NCBI RefSeq assembly: GCF_003400205.1
Contig: NZ_QUQV01000021.1
Location: 1 to 54,152 of the forward strand
Direction: 5' to 3'
DNA length: 54,152 nucleotides
DNA from: Bacillus sp. HNG
Lineage (GTDB): Bacteria; Bacillota; Bacilli; Bacillales; Bacillaceae_L
Shown: positions 21,362-30,003 of the stretch, piece by piece
How the letters are laid out: each line of letters starts with the position of its first letter
How positions within the stretch are numbered: the stretch's first letter is position 1
Notes under the pieces: generated by a model
Told to the model about the DNA's origin: nothing
Database searches by the model: none
What the model saw: only the letters and a program-made list of their open reading frames with translations
Position numbers and translations under genes: made by a program

Positions 21362-21374
21362 TGACCAATAGAAA

Positions 21375-21421
21375 GCCTGCATGTTTTTATTTAATTAAAT
21401 AAGACCGTGCAGCGTTTTTTA
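21375..21421 (+). terminator. soj-spo0J terminator
   Basis: CTGCATG pairs with CGTGCAG (one G-U) across an AT-rich self-complementary loop, followed by CGTTTTTTATT. Confidence 0.7.
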
Positions 21422-21456
21422 TTACATGTAAATTTATATACTAGGGGAAATGAAAA

Positions 21457-22194
21457 TTGGTTTTATTAGGGACGATTGTAAATGGGTTGTGTATAGCAGC
21501 TGGAACCTTATTAGGTAAGGTGCTACACCGAATTCCTGAAAAGATAAAAACAACGGTTATGCATGGAATTGGGCTTGCCGTCTGTTTGCTAGGAATTCAA
21601 ATGGGACTTAAAAGTGAACAATTTTTAATTGTTATTTTTAGTTTAGTATTTGGAGGCATTCTCGGTGAATGGTGGGGCCTTGAAGACAAACTAAATAAAT
21701 TAGGAATATGGATTGAAAAGAAGGTTGGCTCATCTTCGGGTGAGGGTACGATTGCAAAGGGCTTTGTTACAGCTACCTTAATATTTGTAATAGGTGCAAT
21801 GGCAATCATTGGAGCCCTTGATAGTGGATTACGCAATGATCACCGTGTTCTTTATACAAAGTCCATTCTAGATGGATTTACTAGTTTAATATTATCGACG
21901 ACATTAGGCATTGGTGTACTGTTTTCTGCAGTGCCTGTTATTCTTTATCAAGGATCTATTGCTTTATTTGCCACACAAATTGATAAATGGGTACCAGCAG
22001 AGCTTATGGACTCGTTTATTGTCGAAATGACGGGAGCGGGAGGCTTAATGATTGTCGCAATCGGGACAAACTTATTAGGCATTACAAATATACGTGTTGC
22101 TAATCTATTACCAGGTATTTTAGTAGTCGCTATCCTCGTAACAGTATTGTATTATTGGAACTCGATTATCTATTTCGCACAAGCTATTTTTTAA
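21457..22194 (+). CDS. DUF554 family membrane protein
   Basis: This 245-aa integral membrane protein has about six or seven hydrophobic segments. It matches the DUF554 family (YdfK/YqgA type), whose function is not established. It starts at TTG 21457 behind AGGGGAAA. The motif-like stretch GALDSGLRNDH between helices is typical of the family. It has no signal peptide beyond the first membrane helix. It is followed by a terminator shared with yyaC, which is convergent. Confidence 0.85.
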   Translation: MVLLGTIVNGLCIAAGTLLGKVLHRIPEKIKTTVMHGIGLAVCLLGIQMGLKSEQFLIVIFSLVFGGILGEWWGLEDKLNKLGIWIEKKVGSSSGEGTIAKGFVTATLIFVIGAMAIIGALDSGLRNDHRVLYTKSILDGFTSLILSTTLGIGVLFSAVPVILYQGSIALFATQIDKWVPAELMDSFIVEMTGAGGLMIVAIGTNLLGITNIRVANLLPGILVVAILVTVLYYWNSIIYFAQAIF

Positions 22195-22223
22195 ACCTCT
22201 TCTATCATAGAAGAGGTTTTTTT
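22193..22223. terminator. Terminator between DUF554 gene and yyaC
   Basis: AAACCTCTTCTA, TCA, TAGAAGAGGTTT is followed by TTTTA on the plus strand. It serves the plus-strand gene clearly and may also stop yyaC transcription from the other side. Confidence 0.88.
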
Positions 22224-22839
22224 ATAGGGTAAATCGATCCATCTCAATTGGGTCGAGTTCTATCTTTCGAAGATACTTTTGTTCAGCCATATAAATACCA
22301 TTTGAAATGGCATCTGCTAGTTTCATAACTAAACTTAATCTTGTGTTTTGTAGGACGAAAAACTCCATAAATCCACTCACATTTACAATCCCTGTAATAT
22401 GCATGTCGCCAATAGGGGTTAATTCCTTGTTTACGCCCGCACCAGGCTTAATTGGCCCTTCACCAATAGTAATGGAACCTACGCTCTTTAAACGCCCTAA
22501 ACAGGCATCTATTCCAATAATAAAGGGATTTGCATAGGTTTGTTTCATTTCCTCAATTTTATCTTGAAGATTAACTGCATGAATAGGTTCGTCCAAAGTG
22601 CCATATACATGAAAGTGGGACAGTCCTTTTTCGATAATTTTTGAACCGATTAAGGGCCCAAGACAGTCGCCAGTGGAACGGTCTGTGCCAATACAAAAGA
22701 TTACAATTGGCTGATCAATCGTTGGTGGGAGCATTGAAGTGATTTTTAAGGCAATTTGGTGGTCAGCTAATTCTTGGTCATGTGAAATTCGAAAAGGTTC
22801 ATTTTTTAGATGGTCAAATAATTTGTATCTAAGATTCAT
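22222..22839 (-). CDS. yyaC: Spore protease YyaC
   Basis: This 205-aa protein is of the YyaC family, related in fold to the germination and hydrogenase-maturation proteases, and is annotated in Bacillus as a sporulation protein. Conserved motifs are CIGTDRSTGDCLGPLIG near residue 50 and GIDACLGR near 110, followed by GEGPIKPGAGV. It lies on the minus strand in the gene neighbourhood seen in B. subtilis (near spo0J). Upstream sequence GTATA ... GTATACTG might be a forespore promoter, but the match is loose. Confidence 0.93.
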   Translation of the reverse strand: MNLRYKLFDHLKNEPFRISHDQELADHQIALKITSMLPPTIDQPIVIFCIGTDRSTGDCLGPLIGSKIIEKGLSHFHVYGTLDEPIHAVNLQDKIEEMKQTYANPFIIGIDACLGRLKSVGSITIGEGPIKPGAGVNKELTPIGDMHITGIVNVSGFMEFFVLQNTRLSLVMKLADAISNGIYMAEQKYLRKIELDPIEMDRFTL

Positions 22840-22977
22840 AGGTTTTTCACCCCTTTTTAACTGTAGTAACAGTATACGGAAGAATCTTATATTCTATACA
22901 TCTGAAAAAAAGGAATCTTAAATTTGGATTTAGTTCGTTTTAGTAGATAGAGGAATTATGAGCGGCGGGGGGATTAT

Positions 22978-23997
22978 ATGTTTCAGGCAGGGATTCGGTG
23001 GATGTTTCTAATTTTAGGTACGGCTATTGGTGCAGGGTATGCATCAGGTAGGGAAATTTGGCAGTTTTATGGTGAACAGAGTGGTCTAGCTATTATTTTT
23101 TTTACATTTATTTTTATCATTTGTTGCTATATCATTATGAAAATTAGCTATGAAAAAAAGGCGGAGCATTTTGTTCCGGTCTTAAAAGAACTAGTAGGGG
23201 AAAGGGTCTCACACGTATATGATGTCATCACGATTTTATATTTATTTTCTACGACAGTCGTAATGTTAGCTGGTGGTGGTGCAACTTTAGAATTGTTTAA
23301 TATACCGTTTTGGTGGGGAATTTTAATTTTTGGCTTTTTACTTGTTTTAGTCTTTTTATGGAATATTAATGGTCTAGTCTCGATTAATATGGCGATTATT
23401 CCAGCCTTAATACTATTTTTAGTCACGGTTTTGTTCATTTTTTTAACATCAGGTGGAAAGGAATTCTCATTTAATCTCCATGAGCAAAGCAATTGGCCGT
23501 CTGCCTTTACGTTTACAGCACTAAACATTTTACCACTTGTTGCTGTGTTAGGCGCAATTGGCAAGGAAATGAAATCAAAAGGAGAGGCCTGGGTTGCAAG
23601 TATTGGAAGTGGATTGTTTTTAGGTGTGATTACCTTTATTTATAATGAGGCTCTTATTGAGGTGGCACAGGAAATTATGCTATATGAAATCCCATTATTT
23701 GTGATCCTGAAGAACTTCCCATATGTTGCTGTATTTATTATGTCCATCCTCTTATTTGGTGCGATATTCACAACTGCTGCATCTGGGTTATTAGGATTAT
23801 CCACACGTTATAAGGAAAAAATGAAAATGCCCTTGTGGATGATTGCAGTTGTGTTCATTTTGCTGATGGTTCCTTTTACAACTTTTGGCTTTTCAACCCT
23901 TGTTGCAATTTTATATCCTATATACGGTATTGCGAATTTATATTTATTAGCCGTCATTTTACTTTATCCGATTGTAAACCGCTACAATTTCAAATGA
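22978..23997 (+). CDS. YkvI-like membrane transporter
   Basis: This 339-aa, very hydrophobic protein has roughly ten transmembrane segments. The first helix carries GTAIGAGYASGREIWQF, the hallmark of the YkvI family in the amino-acid/polyamine/organocation transporter superfamily. The substrate is unknown. The ATG follows GGGGGGAT. It is divergent from yyaC across 138 bases and is followed closely by yyzM. Confidence 0.8.
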   Translation: MFQAGIRWMFLILGTAIGAGYASGREIWQFYGEQSGLAIIFFTFIFIICCYIIMKISYEKKAEHFVPVLKELVGERVSHVYDVITILYLFSTTVVMLAGGGATLELFNIPFWWGILIFGFLLVLVFLWNINGLVSINMAIIPALILFLVTVLFIFLTSGGKEFSFNLHEQSNWPSAFTFTALNILPLVAVLGAIGKEMKSKGEAWVASIGSGLFLGVITFIYNEALIEVAQEIMLYEIPLFVILKNFPYVAVFIMSILLFGAIFTTAASGLLGLSTRYKEKMKMPLWMIAVVFILLMVPFTTFGFSTLVAILYPIYGIANLYLLAVILLYPIVNRYNFK

Positions 23998-24044
23998 TTT
24001 ATTGGTACAATACAATAAATAAGATGTGTAAAAGGGTGAATGTC

Positions 24045-24242
24045 ATGGTTGATAAAGACTACGGATTACATGATATTGTAGAAATGAAGAAAGCTCATCC
24101 ATGTGGAACAAATAAATGGAAAATCATTCGACTAGGGATGGATATTCGGATAAAATGTGAGGGGTGCGCACATAGCGTACTCATTCCGCGAAAAGAATTT
24201 GGACGAAAGTTAAAAAAGATTTTAGTGAAGCATGAGGAATAG
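24045..24242 (+). CDS. yyzM: DUF951 protein YyzM
   Basis: This is a 65-aa protein with the DUF951 pattern: GLHDIVEMKKAHPCGTNKW at the N-terminus, then IKCEGCAH with a CxxC-type pair. Together with the earlier Cys this could bind a metal. The function is unknown, but the gene is conserved before ychF in Bacillaceae. I use ATG 24045 behind AAAGGGTGA. The terminator hairpin starts within the last codons. Confidence 0.93.
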   Translation: MVDKDYGLHDIVEMKKAHPCGTNKWKIIRLGMDIRIKCEGCAHSVLIPRKEFGRKLKKILVKHEE

Positions 24243-24259
24243 AGCCTCGTGCTTTTTTT
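24229..24259 (+). terminator. yyzM terminator
   Basis: AGCATGAGG pairs with CCTCGTGCT (one G-U), followed by TTTTTTTA. It overlaps the end of yyzM. Confidence 0.88.
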
Positions 24260-24365
24260 ATGGATAAGATTAGCATGTTTGGGATGAATCTTTTTAGTAG
24301 TATTTTGGAAAAGGTGATTTATAATATAGGATATGATATTTGGTATATGTGGGGAGATGAGTGAA

Positions 24366-26372
24366 TTGACCACATTTAAATCTGCATGTCCGTTAAATTG
24401 TTGGGATAGCTGTGGTTTTGTCGTTGAAGTAGAAGATGGAAAAATTATAAAAATAGATGGCGATAAAGAACATCCAATTACAAAGGGGAAAATTTGCGGT
24501 AGAGGCCGTATGCTGGAAGCAAGAACAAACTCTGATGAACGGATTCTTTATCCTCTGAAAAAAATAGATGGAGAGTTTCAGAGAATTACGTGGGAACAAG
24601 CTTTAACTGAAATCTCATCCAAACTTGCAGAGGTAAAACAGAAATATGGTTCTACTGCTGTATTACATAGCCATGACTATGCAAATGGAGGACTATTAAC
24701 AAAAATCCCAGATCGCTTTTTTAATTGTTTTGGAGGCGCAACTGAACTAGTTGGCAGCATTTGTTGGGGTTCCGGAATTGAAGCACAAAATTGGGATTTT
24801 GGAAATGCCGCAAGTCATGCTCCCGAAGATATATACAATAGTAAAAATGTAGTTATTTGGGGAAGAAATGTGACACGAACAAATATGCATCTTTTCGCTT
24901 ATTTGCAGGAAGTAAAAAAGAAGGGTGCCAACTTAATCGTTATTGATCCTATCTATAATGGTACGGCGAAAATTGCACATTCATATATCTCCATTACTCC
25001 AGGAATGGATGGGTTCTTGGCGATTGGAATTATAAAGGAATTGCTTCGCTTGGAGCTACAGAATCAAGATTTTGTTGAAAAATATACAATTGGTTTTGAA
25101 GATTTAGTCGACGTAATAGACTCGGTTTCAATGGAACAAATTGAGAAAATAACGAATGTTCCACGTGAAACAATTACAAATTTAGCACGTGTTTACGGTG
25201 ATGGTCCAACAGCGACCTATATGGGATTAGGAATGCAGCGTTATGCTAATGGGGGAAATACAATTCGTTTAATAGACGCCCTTGTTGCAATTAGCGGGAA
25301 TGTCGGGATTCCTGGTGGTGGTGCAAATTTCGGAAATACACAGGTTGGTCAAAGCTTTGATAGTGTTGCAATAACTCTTCCAGAGAGGAAAAAGGAAACA
25401 AGAGCATTTGTAATGGCTGAACAAGCGGAAAAAATCTTAACAGCTTCAGAGCCACCAATTAAAATGATTATGGTATCGTGTGGGAATCCATTAACGCAGG
25501 TGCCAAATACAACACTAGTGGAGGAAGCTTTTCGGTCAGTAGACACGGTTGTTGTACTAGAACAGTTTATGACTGACACAGCAAGATTGGCTGATTATGT
25601 TCTCCCATCAGCGACAGTTTTTGAGGAAGAAGATATTTACTATTCCTCTATGTATCATCATTTTGTAAATTATGGACCAAAGCTGGTCGAACCCCGTGGT
25701 GAAGCAAAGTCAGATGTATGGATTTGGACAGAACTAGCAAAAAGGCTAGGTTTTGGAGAAGACTTTGACTTTACAAGAGAAGAGTTTATAAAAATGGGAT
25801 TGGGTTCATTACAGGATGAAGGTATTACTTTTGACATGATTAAAGAGAAAAACCATGTTCCACTTCCAGTACAACTTGTTCCTTGGCACGATTATCAATT
25901 TAAAACTCAATCGAAAAAATTTGAGTTTACTTCATCGTTAGGGGAGATAAAAGGGTATGATGGACGTTTGAAAATCTCATATCCGAGAGAATCCGTTTTT
26001 TCTAACAATGAATTAGCCAAAAAATATCCATATACACTATTAACGATACATCCTTTGCGCTCGAATCATTCACAAAATTATCATTTAATTGAAGGATTAC
26101 AATCAGTAAAGGTTGAAATCTCAAAGGATATTGCAGAGCAAAAGGGTCTCGAGCCAAATGATAGGGTGAGAGTGTTTAATGATCGTGGTGAAATTACAGG
26201 AAACGTTCAAATTTTAAAGGACTCGGCTCAAAATATCGTTTGTATTGATGAAGGACAATGGCATATTTTTGGTGGTAGTGTAAACCAACTGACTTCTCAC
26301 CAGGTTTCCGATAATGGGCTTGGTAGTACGTTATATGATTGTCTTGTTGGAATTGAAAAGATAAATGAATAG
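24366..26372 (+). CDS. yyaE: Molybdopterin oxidoreductase YyaE
   Basis: This 668-aa enzyme is of the DMSO-reductase / formate-dehydrogenase-like family, with bis-MGD and a 4Fe-4S cluster. The cluster motif is CPLNCWDSC close to the N-terminus plus GKICGRG. GSICWGSG near residue 135 is in the cofactor region, and the C-terminal ~110 residues are the molybdopterin dinucleotide-binding domain. There is no Tat signal, so it is probably cytoplasmic. The substrate is unknown. It matches B. subtilis YyaE in sequence and place. I prefer TTG 24366, 9 bases after GGGGAG; ATG 24357 lies too close to that site. A parS lies inside (25157-25172). Confidence 0.9.
   Translation: MTTFKSACPLNCWDSCGFVVEVEDGKIIKIDGDKEHPITKGKICGRGRMLEARTNSDERILYPLKKIDGEFQRITWEQALTEISSKLAEVKQKYGSTAVLHSHDYANGGLLTKIPDRFFNCFGGATELVGSICWGSGIEAQNWDFGNAASHAPEDIYNSKNVVIWGRNVTRTNMHLFAYLQEVKKKGANLIVIDPIYNGTAKIAHSYISITPGMDGFLAIGIIKELLRLELQNQDFVEKYTIGFEDLVDVIDSVSMEQIEKITNVPRETITNLARVYGDGPTATYMGLGMQRYANGGNTIRLIDALVAISGNVGIPGGGANFGNTQVGQSFDSVAITLPERKKETRAFVMAEQAEKILTASEPPIKMIMVSCGNPLTQVPNTTLVEEAFRSVDTVVVLEQFMTDTARLADYVLPSATVFEEEDIYYSSMYHHFVNYGPKLVEPRGEAKSDVWIWTELAKRLGFGEDFDFTREEFIKMGLGSLQDEGITFDMIKEKNHVPLPVQLVPWHDYQFKTQSKKFEFTSSLGEIKGYDGRLKISYPRESVFSNNELAKKYPYTLLTIHPLRSNHSQNYHLIEGLQSVKVEISKDIAEQKGLEPNDRVRVFNDRGEITGNVQILKDSAQNIVCIDEGQWHIFGGSVNQLTSHQVSDNGLGSTLYDCLVGIEKINE
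25157..25172. other. parS site inside yyaE
   Basis: TGTTCCACGTGAAACA has the same sequence as the copy in spo0J and encodes V-P-R-E-T here too. Confidence 0.93.
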
Positions 26373-26392
26373 AATTATGTGTTATTTCTACG

Positions 26393-26425
26393 AAAGCCGT
26401 TTCTAGCCGAAACGGCTTGTATTTT
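26393..26425 (+). terminator. yyaE terminator
   Basis: AAGCCGTTTC, TAGCC, GAAACGGCTT is followed by GTATTTTT. Confidence 0.88.
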
Positions 26426-26493
26426 TGATGAGGAATATCTATAATTGTTGAAGGCTAGTTAGTATGTTACGGATAAGAGGAGTGGAAAAATCA

Positions 26494-27594
26494 ATGGCGT
26501 TAACAGCAGGTATCGTTGGTCTTCCAAACGTTGGAAAATCAACTCTTTTTAATGCAATTACTCAAGCAGGCGCAGAATCAGCGAACTATCCGTTCTGTAC
26601 AATCGACCCAAATGTGGGGATTGTTGAAGTGCCAGATGAGCGTTTAAATAAATTAACAGAATTGGTACAACCAAAAAAGACTGTTCCAACAACTTTTGAA
26701 TTTACGGATATTGCAGGAATTGTAAAAGGTGCTAGTAAAGGGGAAGGTCTTGGGAATAAGTTTTTATCACATATCCGTCAAGTGGATGCGATTTGTCATG
26801 TTGTACGCTGCTTTGCAGACGATAATATTACACACGTAGCGGGTAAGGTGGATCCAATTGCAGATATTGAGACAATCAATTTAGAGCTTATTTTAGCGGA
26901 TTTAGAATCAGTAGATAAGCGTATTGATCGTGTTGCGAAGCTCGCAAAGCAAAAGGACAAGGATGCTGTTGCAGAGCATGAAGTGCTTGTTATGCTAAAA
27001 GAAGCATTTGAAAACGAACAGCCGGCTCGTGCAGTAGAATTTAGTGACGAACAAATGAAATATGTAAAAGGTATGCACTTACTAACAAGTAAACCGGTTT
27101 TATACGTTGCCAATGTTGGTGAAGATGATTTAGTTGATCCTTCATCAAATGAGTATGTTCAATTGGTTCGTGAGTTTGCACAAAAAGAAAATGCTGAAGT
27201 CATTGTTATTTGTGCAAAGATCGAGTCAGAGATAGTTGAGCTTGAAGGGGAAGAAAAGGCAATGTTCCTAGAAGAGCTTGGAATTGAGGAATCTGGACTT
27301 GACCAATTAATTCGTGCTGCATATCATTTATTAGGTCTTGCTACTTATTTTACAGCTGGTGTACAAGAGGTAAGAGCGTGGACGTTTAGAAAAGGAATGA
27401 AAGCTCCACAGTGTGCAGGGATCATTCACTCTGATTTTGAGAGAGGGTTTATTCGAGCGGAGACTGTATCGTATGAAGATTTACTTGCAGGTGGTTCAAT
27501 GACTGCTGCTCGTGAGGCAGGTAAGGTACGTCTTGAAGGAAAAGAATATGTTGTTCAAGATGGAGATGTCATTCATTTCCGTTTTAATGTATAA
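26494..27594 (+). CDS. ychF: Redox-regulated ATPase YchF (YyaF)
   Basis: YchF is an Obg-family P-loop protein that prefers ATP to GTP. This one is 366 aa, the standard length. The P-loop is GLPNVGKSTLFN near the N-terminus, followed by DIAGIVKGASKGEGLGNKF. The G4-like motif is degenerate (NVGE instead of NKxD), consistent with ATP preference. The C-terminal TGS domain ends in VVQDGDVIHFRFNV. ATG 26494 is behind GAGGAGTGG. The function is tied to ribosomes and stress in other species. Confidence 0.97.
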   Translation: MALTAGIVGLPNVGKSTLFNAITQAGAESANYPFCTIDPNVGIVEVPDERLNKLTELVQPKKTVPTTFEFTDIAGIVKGASKGEGLGNKFLSHIRQVDAICHVVRCFADDNITHVAGKVDPIADIETINLELILADLESVDKRIDRVAKLAKQKDKDAVAEHEVLVMLKEAFENEQPARAVEFSDEQMKYVKGMHLLTSKPVLYVANVGEDDLVDPSSNEYVQLVREFAQKENAEVIVICAKIESEIVELEGEEKAMFLEELGIEESGLDQLIRAAYHLLGLATYFTAGVQEVRAWTFRKGMKAPQCAGIIHSDFERGFIRAETVSYEDLLAGGSMTAAREAGKVRLEGKEYVVQDGDVIHFRFNV

Positions 27595-27610
27595 GGAATA
27601 TTAAAAAGTA

Positions 27611-27643
27611 GCCACAGGACGAATTTTCGTTTTGTGGTTTTTA
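27611..27643 (+). terminator. ychF terminator
   Basis: CCACA...TGTGG with an inner ACGAA/TTCGT pairing is followed by TTTTT. Confidence 0.75.
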
Positions 27644-27651
27644 AACATTTC

Positions 27652-27680
27652 TTGCCTACAAATTATTCATGTGATATAAT
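27652..27680 (+). promoter_or_regulatory. rpsF operon promoter (sigma-A type)
   Basis: TTGCCT (27652-27657), 17 bases, TATAAT (27675-27680). It lies 81 bases before rpsF, leaving a leader for autoregulation. Confidence 0.88.
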
Positions 27681-27708
27681 ATCTTTCTGTGAGTAATTGA
27701 AATAATTG

Positions 27709-27751
27709 CTCCTTGCTCTTTTTAGATAAAGAGCCGTTAGTCCAAAAGGAG
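27709..27751 (+). promoter_or_regulatory. S6:S18-binding leader motif of rpsF
   Basis: CTCCTT (27709-27714) can pair with AAGGAG (27746-27751), which is the ribosome site. Inside lies a stem GCTCTTT/AAAGAGC with the conserved CCG trinucleotide at its 3' side (27734-27736). This matches the described bacterial leader through which the S6:S18 complex represses its own operon. Confidence 0.8.
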
Positions 27752-27761
27752 GTGTAACGTG

Positions 27762-28049
27762 ATGAGAAAATACGAAGTTATGTATATCATCCGTCCAAAC
27801 ATTGATGATGAAGCGAAAAAGGCTTTAGTTGAGCGTTTTAATGGCGTTTTAACTGACAATGGTGCGGAGATTACAAACGTAAAAGAATGGGGTAAGCGCC
27901 GTTTAGCTTATGAAATCAATGATTTCCGCGATGGTTATTACATGATTCTTAACGTAGTGTCTAACGCTGAAGCTGTTAGCGAATTCGATCGTTTAGCGAA
28001 GATCAGTGAAGACATTATCCGTCATATCGTTGTTAAAGAAGAAGAATAA
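27762..28049 (+). CDS. rpsF: 30S ribosomal protein S6
   Basis: This 95-aa small-subunit protein, partner of S18, starts [33 protein letters not shown] is in the middle and the C-terminus is acidic (VVKEEE). The ATG at 27762 is preferred over the GTG immediately before it, since it gives the family N-terminus and is well placed after AAAGGAGGTG. It is first in the rpsF-ssb-rpsR operon. Confidence 0.98.
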   Translation: MRKYEVMYIIRPNIDDEAKKALVERFNGVLTDNGAEITNVKEWGKRRLAYEINDFRDGYYMILNVVSNAEAVSEFDRLAKISEDIIRHIVVKEEE

Positions 28050-28103
28050 AAATATTTAAGAGTATAGACTCTGTTTCAATATCCTGTTAAGGAGATGGTT
28101 CTG

Positions 28104-28658
28104 ATGATGAATCGCGTAGTTCTCGTTGGGAGACTTACAAAGGATCCGGAATTACGATATACACCAAGTGGAGTTGCAGTTGCAACCTTCACACTCGCAG
28201 TGAATAGGGCATTTACGAATCAGTCAGGCGAACGTGAAGCTGACTTCATTAATTGCGTTGTATGGCGCCGACCGGCTGAAAACGTGGCAAACTTTCTAAA
28301 AAAAGGAAGTTTAGCAGGCGTTGATGGTCGTCTTCAAACAAGAAATTATGAAGGTCAGGATGGCAAACGCGTATATGTTACTGAGGTTGTAGCGGAAAGT
28401 GTTCAATTCCTTGAACCTAGAAATGCGAATGACCAACAGCGCAGTGGTGGAGGTAACTATGGCGGAGGCTATGGTGGAAATCAAGGTGGATATGGTGGCA
28501 ACCAGGGTGGAAGCCAAGGCGGTGGCCAAGGTGGATACTCACCATTCGGACAGAGTCAGAACCCAAATCAAAACCAAGGACCTACAAGAGTAGATCAAGA
28601 TCCATTTGCAAATGATGGACAACCAATTGATATTTCAGATGACGATCTTCCGTTCTAA
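28104..28658 (+). CDS. ssb: Single-stranded DNA-binding protein
   Basis: This 184-aa SSB coats single-stranded DNA and recruits replication and repair factors. The OB fold occupies ~1-105 ([19 protein letters not shown], then [17 protein letters not shown]). A glycine/glutamine-rich low-complexity linker (~115-160) is built on NQGGYGG repeats. The end is the conserved acidic tip DISDDDLPF that binds partner proteins. The ATG at 28104 follows AAGGAGATG at a good distance; a second ATG is adjacent. Confidence 0.98.
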   Translation: MMNRVVLVGRLTKDPELRYTPSGVAVATFTLAVNRAFTNQSGEREADFINCVVWRRPAENVANFLKKGSLAGVDGRLQTRNYEGQDGKRVYVTEVVAESVQFLEPRNANDQQRSGGGNYGGGYGGNQGGYGGNQGGSQGGGQGGYSPFGQSQNPNQNQGPTRVDQDPFANDGQPIDISDDDLPF

Positions 28659-28683
28659 CTTGTAAGTCAAACGTATAAATTAA

Positions 28684-28947
<264 letters not shown>

Positions 28948-28952
28948 TAAAG

Positions 28953-28988
28953 AAAAGCGATGATTGTCAATGCGGTCATCGCTTTTTT
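28953..28988 (+). terminator. rpsF-ssb-rpsR terminator
   Basis: AAGCGATGA...TCATCGCTT with a 12-base loop, then TTTT. Confidence 0.9.
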
Positions 28989-29003
28989 ACTTCATGTTTT
29001 TAA

Positions 29004-29034
29004 AGGAACCACGAGAACCGTCCCTATGGTTCCT
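29004..29034. terminator. GGAACC hairpin between rpsR and thiT
   Basis: AGGAACCA ... TGGTTCCT (8 perfect pairs) surrounds GAGAACCGTCCCT and is followed by ATTTTTG on plus. It overlaps the thiT stop. The inner GGGACGG (minus) motif recurs near 50972. Confidence 0.65.
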
Positions 29035-29599
29035 ATTTTTGTTTTAGTACGATAAAACGTGGTGAAGCAATTATTAGAATTGATAGTACGATTGTACATA
29101 AAATGAATGTTGCTAGCATTGTTATTCCGTTAAAGGTGAAGGAATACCAAATTGGGTTTTCAATTTCTGGTGCAAAATATTCAATAAAGATAAAGCCAGC
29201 TAAGAAGTGCCAGAAATAGCGTGCAAGACTACCAATAAATATTGCAAAGGTAATGGCAATCAGTGCTTTTGATTTCTGGTCGTTTTTTAAACTTTCCTGT
29301 ACGATTGATTTGAAAATTCCTCCTAATCCAATGAACGAAAAGGCAATGATATATTCCATAATGGCTTGAACAGGGTGTACAATCCATGGGTCAAATACTA
29401 ACTGCAGTAATCCCCATAACAAACCAGATAACATTCCAATTTTTATACCCCATCTTAAAGCAATAATAAAAACAGGGACCATTGCAAATGAAATAGATAT
29501 GGCTGGAGTAATGTCAATCGATGGAAGTAAATCCAACACTAGTGCTAAGGCAGCAAAAATTGCGGCTTCAATCATTGCTTGTAATCTTGTGCTTCTCAT
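29033..29599 (-). CDS. thiT: Thiamine ECF transporter substrate-binding protein ThiT
   Basis: This 188-aa membrane protein with about six helices is the S-component that binds thiamine and docks on the shared energy-coupling module (EcfAA'T, not in this window). The family signature ARYFWHFLAGFIF lies near residue 130, with WYSFTFNG following. The start is ATG 29599 behind AAGGGGGAT; codons further upstream fall in the leader. It is controlled by a TPP riboswitch just upstream, so uptake is induced when thiamine pyrophosphate is low. Confidence 0.95.
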   Translation of the reverse strand: MRSTRLQAMIEAAIFAALALVLDLLPSIDITPAISISFAMVPVFIIALRWGIKIGMLSGLLWGLLQLVFDPWIVHPVQAIMEYIIAFSFIGLGGIFKSIVQESLKNDQKSKALIAITFAIFIGSLARYFWHFLAGFIFIEYFAPEIENPIWYSFTFNGITMLATFILCTIVLSILIIASPRFIVLKQK

Positions 29600-29689
29600 A
29601 AAAAAATCCCCCTTGAAGTATGTTGTAAAAAAAACGCACCCCAAAGGAGAACAACTTTAATAAAAGTATAAGTTCTCAGGTAACTCTCA

Positions 29690-29772
29690 CATCCCTACGC
29701 TAGCATTAACTAACAGGTTCGAAGGGTCTGAACTTTAATGTTCACTCTCAGCAAAATTGCTCCCCTTGTGGT
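29690..29772 (-). promoter_or_regulatory. TPP (thiamine pyrophosphate) riboswitch
   Basis: On the minus strand the conserved blocks appear in order: AAGGGGAGC, GCTGAGAG, ACCCTTCGAACCTG, TTAGTTAATGCTAGCGTAGGGA. Downstream, GAGAAC...GTTCTC with inner AAAGT/ACTTT pairing (29647-29677) and a T8 run near 29630 probably form the expression platform before thiT. Confidence 0.96.
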
Positions 29773-29797
29773 TACGTTTATTCATTTAATTACTATC

Positions 29798-29826
29798 ATA
29801 ATAGAAAATAGGGAAAAGTAAAACAA
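29798..29826 (-). promoter_or_regulatory. thiT promoter
   Basis: Minus strand TTGTTT (29821-29826), 17 bases, TATTAT (29798-29803), 25 bases upstream of the riboswitch aptamer. Confidence 0.65.
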
Positions 29827-30003
29827 AAAGTTTTAGTTTACAGAAGAACTTTAACAAAAGTCTGAACATCCGATGTCAACATCGAAGTAACCACATCCTG
29901 TAGAAGTCCAAAAGTTGAAGACTTTCTAGTAAATCTTTAAAATAGAAAGTGATTGTAAAAATAGGCTCATGTTTACTAGGGTCATCTAAGTTGAGGTGAA
30001 AAG

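Noticed and set aside
28440-28560. Short tandem repeats rich in GG, considered as a CRISPR or minisatellite
   Set aside because: They encode the Gly/Gln-rich linker of SSB in frame; there are no spacers.
29871-29925. Possible fourth copy of the nested-hairpin repeat (CCACATCCTGT near 29892)
   Set aside because: Similarity is confined to about 11 bases and the stems do not form.
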